A stretch of 64,000 bases of DNA from Sphingobacteriaceae bacterium DW12 (GTDB taxonomy: Bacteria > Bacteroidota > Bacteroidia > Sphingobacteriales > Sphingobacteriaceae). The stretch spans positions 294,204 through 358,203 of the forward strand of contig JROE01000008.1 of assembly GCA_000783305.1 (NCBI GenBank), given 5' to 3'. Shown here in pieces: positions 62,291 to 64,000 of this stretch. The notes below the pieces were generated by a model that saw nothing but the letters and a program-made list of their open reading frames with translations, was not told the origin of the DNA and ran no database searches. Every line of letters begins with the position of its first letter. The stretch's first letter is position 1. The position numbers and the translations under genes were made by a program.

Positions 62291-63710
62291 ATTCTTTAGA
62301 TATATTGCCGAAACCATCACGTATCTCTACAGTCAGCTTACTACCACTCCGCTGCGGACGGGCGAAAAAAAGATGATCTGTCTCTGTCGTCCAAATCCAA
62401 TCGTAGCTGTAGGTTTTCTTATTTTTAATAATCTCTTTCGTCGTCTGTGGGTCGCGCCCAATGTAATTCTGCATGGCACCTCTATACACATCGTCTTCGT
62501 ACCAAGATACCGTCCAAGTAGGGTCATAATTCCAAATCAGCACGGTTAAATCATCTGGCCGCTCTGGATTATCCCCTACAGCATATACTCGGGACTGTAC
62601 ATGGTCTTCAAGGCCTAAAGCTTTGTATTTCCAGGATAACTGATTTCCATCTGCCATATATACCATATATCCGGGAGGCGTACCATCCGCGCAATCCGGC
62701 CCCTGCCAAAAAATACCGGAAATAGAACTCTGTGTATGTTCCCAGATATGTGGAGCAGGTCGATGATGGTCTTGTAAATGAGTGTGTCCAGAGATGATAT
62801 GCACTTGGTACGGCTGCAATAGGTCATATAGAAAAGCGGAATTTTTTAAAATCTGTTGCCCTTCTGATTTTCGAAATGCTTTGTTAGTTGTAGGAATATG
62901 TAGCATCAGCACAACCGTACTTCCCGGTGGTACCTGCTTCAAGTCCTGCTCCAACCACGCCAATTGCTCCTCTGGTAAATAACTGATATATTCTTGTGCT
63001 CGCCCTAGATAAAAAACATTATCCAGCACTACGTAGTGAATCTTTCCTCTATTAAACGCATAATAATTAGGACCAAAATACTTTTGAAAAGCCAAATCAG
63101 CTTGAATATTGGACCGTGTCCCGAATTGGATATCATGATTGCCTTTGGCGTAGAAAAAAGGAACTTGTATGTCTGAAAAGACCTCCTTTAAGGGGACGAA
63201 AAGCTCAGGTTTATCTCCAACCATATCGCCCGTAACCATACCATGGACAGGATATCCTTCTAAATGAGAAGATATGTACTTCTGCATGTCTTGGATAAAT
63301 GGCCGACAAGCCTCCACATCCTGATGCGTGTACACCTGTGGATCGCCGACAACAATCATGGCATGGCGATCATCCGGTAGCGTCGGCTCCAATTGAAAAT
63401 CATAAGATCTGGTAAATGCTGCATCATTCAACTCCAGATAAAAACAAGGCGCATGATCTCTTATAGGTATTCTATACCCCCCAGGAATAGTGATATATAC
63501 ATGCTTTGCACCTGGTGCTGTAGTCAATCGATAATTCCCATTTTCGTCAGTAAGTACGATAGTCCGTCCGTCAGTTACGGATATGTTTGCCAAGGCACCT
63601 CCATTTGTAGTCGTCACTCGACCTTGGACACTCCTGGATACGGATTGGGCATAGGATACGACCACAGAAAAAAGCGAAACAAACCAGCATAATATGGTCA
63701 ATCTTTTCAT
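62280..63710 (-). CDS. Secreted metallophosphoesterase with N- and C-terminal beta domains
   Basis: A 476-residue secreted protein (signal peptide to about 21). The order is an N-terminal beta domain (about 24-115, 'VQGRVTTTNGGALANISVTDG'), the calcineurin-like core and a C-terminal beta domain (about 325-476), as in MetallophosN-Metallophos-MetallophosC proteins. The core has VVGDPQV (D-x-Q), TGDMVGDKPE, KGNHD, LHIP and GHTHLQD. It is the first gene of the PUL and overlaps the GDPD gene by 11 nt. Phosphodiester or phosphomonoester cleavage on a glycan is inferred. Confidence 0.85.
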   Translation of the reverse strand: MKRLTILCWFVSLFSVVVSYAQSVSRSVQGRVTTTNGGALANISVTDGRTIVLTDENGNYRLTTAPGAKHVYITIPGGYRIPIRDHAPCFYLELNDAAFTRSYDFQLEPTLPDDRHAMIVVGDPQVYTHQDVEACRPFIQDMQKYISSHLEGYPVHGMVTGDMVGDKPELFVPLKEVFSDIQVPFFYAKGNHDIQFGTRSNIQADLAFQKYFGPNYYAFNRGKIHYVVLDNVFYLGRAQEYISYLPEEQLAWLEQDLKQVPPGSTVVLMLHIPTTNKAFRKSEGQQILKNSAFLYDLLQPYQVHIISGHTHLQDHHRPAPHIWEHTQSSISGIFWQGPDCADGTPPGYMVYMADGNQLSWKYKALGLEDHVQSRVYAVGDNPERPDDLTVLIWNYDPTWTVSWYEDDVYRGAMQNYIGRDPQTTKEIIKNKKTYSYDWIWTTETDHLFFARPQRSGSKLTVEIRDGFGNISKEYVQ

Positions 63711-63905
63711 ACTTGAGTTAACTTAAGCGTGCAACAAACTCGACAAGACGAGGGTCCTTAATATTCAGCTAGAGGATTATGATAGTGACAGATAATGGGG
63801 TTACCGGGCTGCATCTTCGATAGGAGACAAGACATCGGTAATTTGGGGCTAGATCGTCGACTAACACATCTACTTTTACTTTCACTGATACATTTTGAAT
63901 GTGGT
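63711..63905. other. Upstream region of the PUL without clear promoter
   Basis: The 195-nt stretch holds no TAnnTTTG box on the minus strand and no strong palindrome. The promoter of the phosphoesterase-rich PUL probably lies here but is not recognisable. Confidence 0.3.
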
Positions 63906-63928
63906 AAAAAGCTGGCTCAAGAGCCAGC
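63906..63928 (-). terminator. Rho-independent terminator of the next gene
   Basis: On the minus strand GCTGGCTC (63928-63921) pairs perfectly with GAGCCAGC (63918-63911) across a 2-base spacer and is followed by TTTTT (63910-63906). It follows the stop of a minus-strand frame at 63934. Confidence 0.8.
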
Positions 63929-63933
63929 CTAAA

Positions 63934-64000
63934 CTAAACAACATGAACAATCAAGTCCTTTTGTGCGATGTCTTCCAATGTCCTCCAACATTGATACAAG
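63934..64000 (-). CDS. C-terminal end of an unknown gene
   Basis: A minus-strand frame enters from the right and ends at 63934-63936 (TAG). The visible tail reads LYQCWRTLEDIAQKDLIVHVV. The terminator 5 nt later supports a real gene end. Too short to identify. Confidence 0.45.
   Translation of the reverse strand, partial: LYQCWRTLEDIAQKDLIVHVV

Noticed and set aside
1..64000. Search for CRISPR arrays, tRNA or rRNA genes, insertion sequences and phage genes
   Set aside because: No regularly spaced repeats, no clover-leaf sequence with a CCA-type end, no transposase or integrase motif and no structural phage gene were seen.

Overview
The window looks like a chromosomal segment of a member of the Bacteroidota, most likely family Sphingobacteriaceae (Sphingobacterium or Pedobacter type). 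The reasons are three SusC/SusD pairs, Bacteroidota-specific families (DUF4374, DUF1735, DUF4434, DUF5018), ECF-sigma/FecR pairs, and promoters of the Bacteroidota form (TTG, about 20 nt, TAnnTTTG). Shine-Dalgarno sequences are almost absent. I see no insertion sequence, phage gene, rRNA, tRNA or CRISPR array. The genus is an inference.

Layout. (1) 1-2249: the tail of an unknown gene, then a BlaI repressor and a BlaR1/M56 membrane protease whose operator overlaps its own promoter. (2) 2258-10667, minus strand: an iron/xenosiderophore uptake locus of the XusABC type (TonB receptor, two DUF4374 lipoproteins, DUF4198 protein, PepSY membrane protein) headed by its own ECF sigma factor and FecR-like anti-sigma factor. 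(3) 10883-14162, minus: a secreted esterase, an NTF2-like protein, a bestrophin channel and a DoxX-like membrane protein. (4) 14420-25804: a glycan locus with a BD-FAE-type esterase and AraC regulator on the minus strand, and divergently a PhyH dioxygenase, a TIM-barrel sugar isomerase, SusC, SusD and a GH78 alpha-L-rhamnosidase. (5) 25979-32142, minus: a compact predicted copper-acquisition locus. It has an OprC-like TonB receptor with the CxxxM/HxM copper site, a YtkA-like Met/His-rich lipoprotein, two paralogous small Cys-motif proteins, an MbnP-like lipoprotein and its MbnH/MauG-like di-haem partner. (6) 32420-32992: a lone YdeI/OmpD-associated gene. (7) 33468-44060, plus: a sigma/anti-sigma-controlled N-glycan-type polysaccharide utilization locus (PUL) with SusC carrying an STN signalling domain, SusD, a catalytically dead GH18-like protein, a DUF1735-LamG protein and a DUF1735-GH18 endoglycosidase. 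(8) 44161-48888: single housekeeping-type genes (DinB-like, ADPRibase-Mn-like phosphoesterase, orphan secreted protein, GyrI-like protein, class IV aminotransferase). (9) 49028-63710, minus: a nine-gene PUL with metallophosphoesterase, GDPD, two DUF4434 proteins, SusC, SusD, DUF5018, a CE2-like SGNH esterase and a TIM-barrel lipoprotein. No classical glycoside hydrolase or lyase family is recognisable in it. (10) The last 67 bases hold the end of another minus-strand gene and its terminator.

The most unusual parts are the copper locus, because its parts are individually linked to copper elsewhere but are assembled here with two small uncharacterised Cys-motif proteins and a clear palindromic operator, and the phosphoesterase-rich PUL, whose substrate may be a phosphodiester-containing glycan. 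All functions are read from sequence motifs and remembered family signatures; no database search was run.
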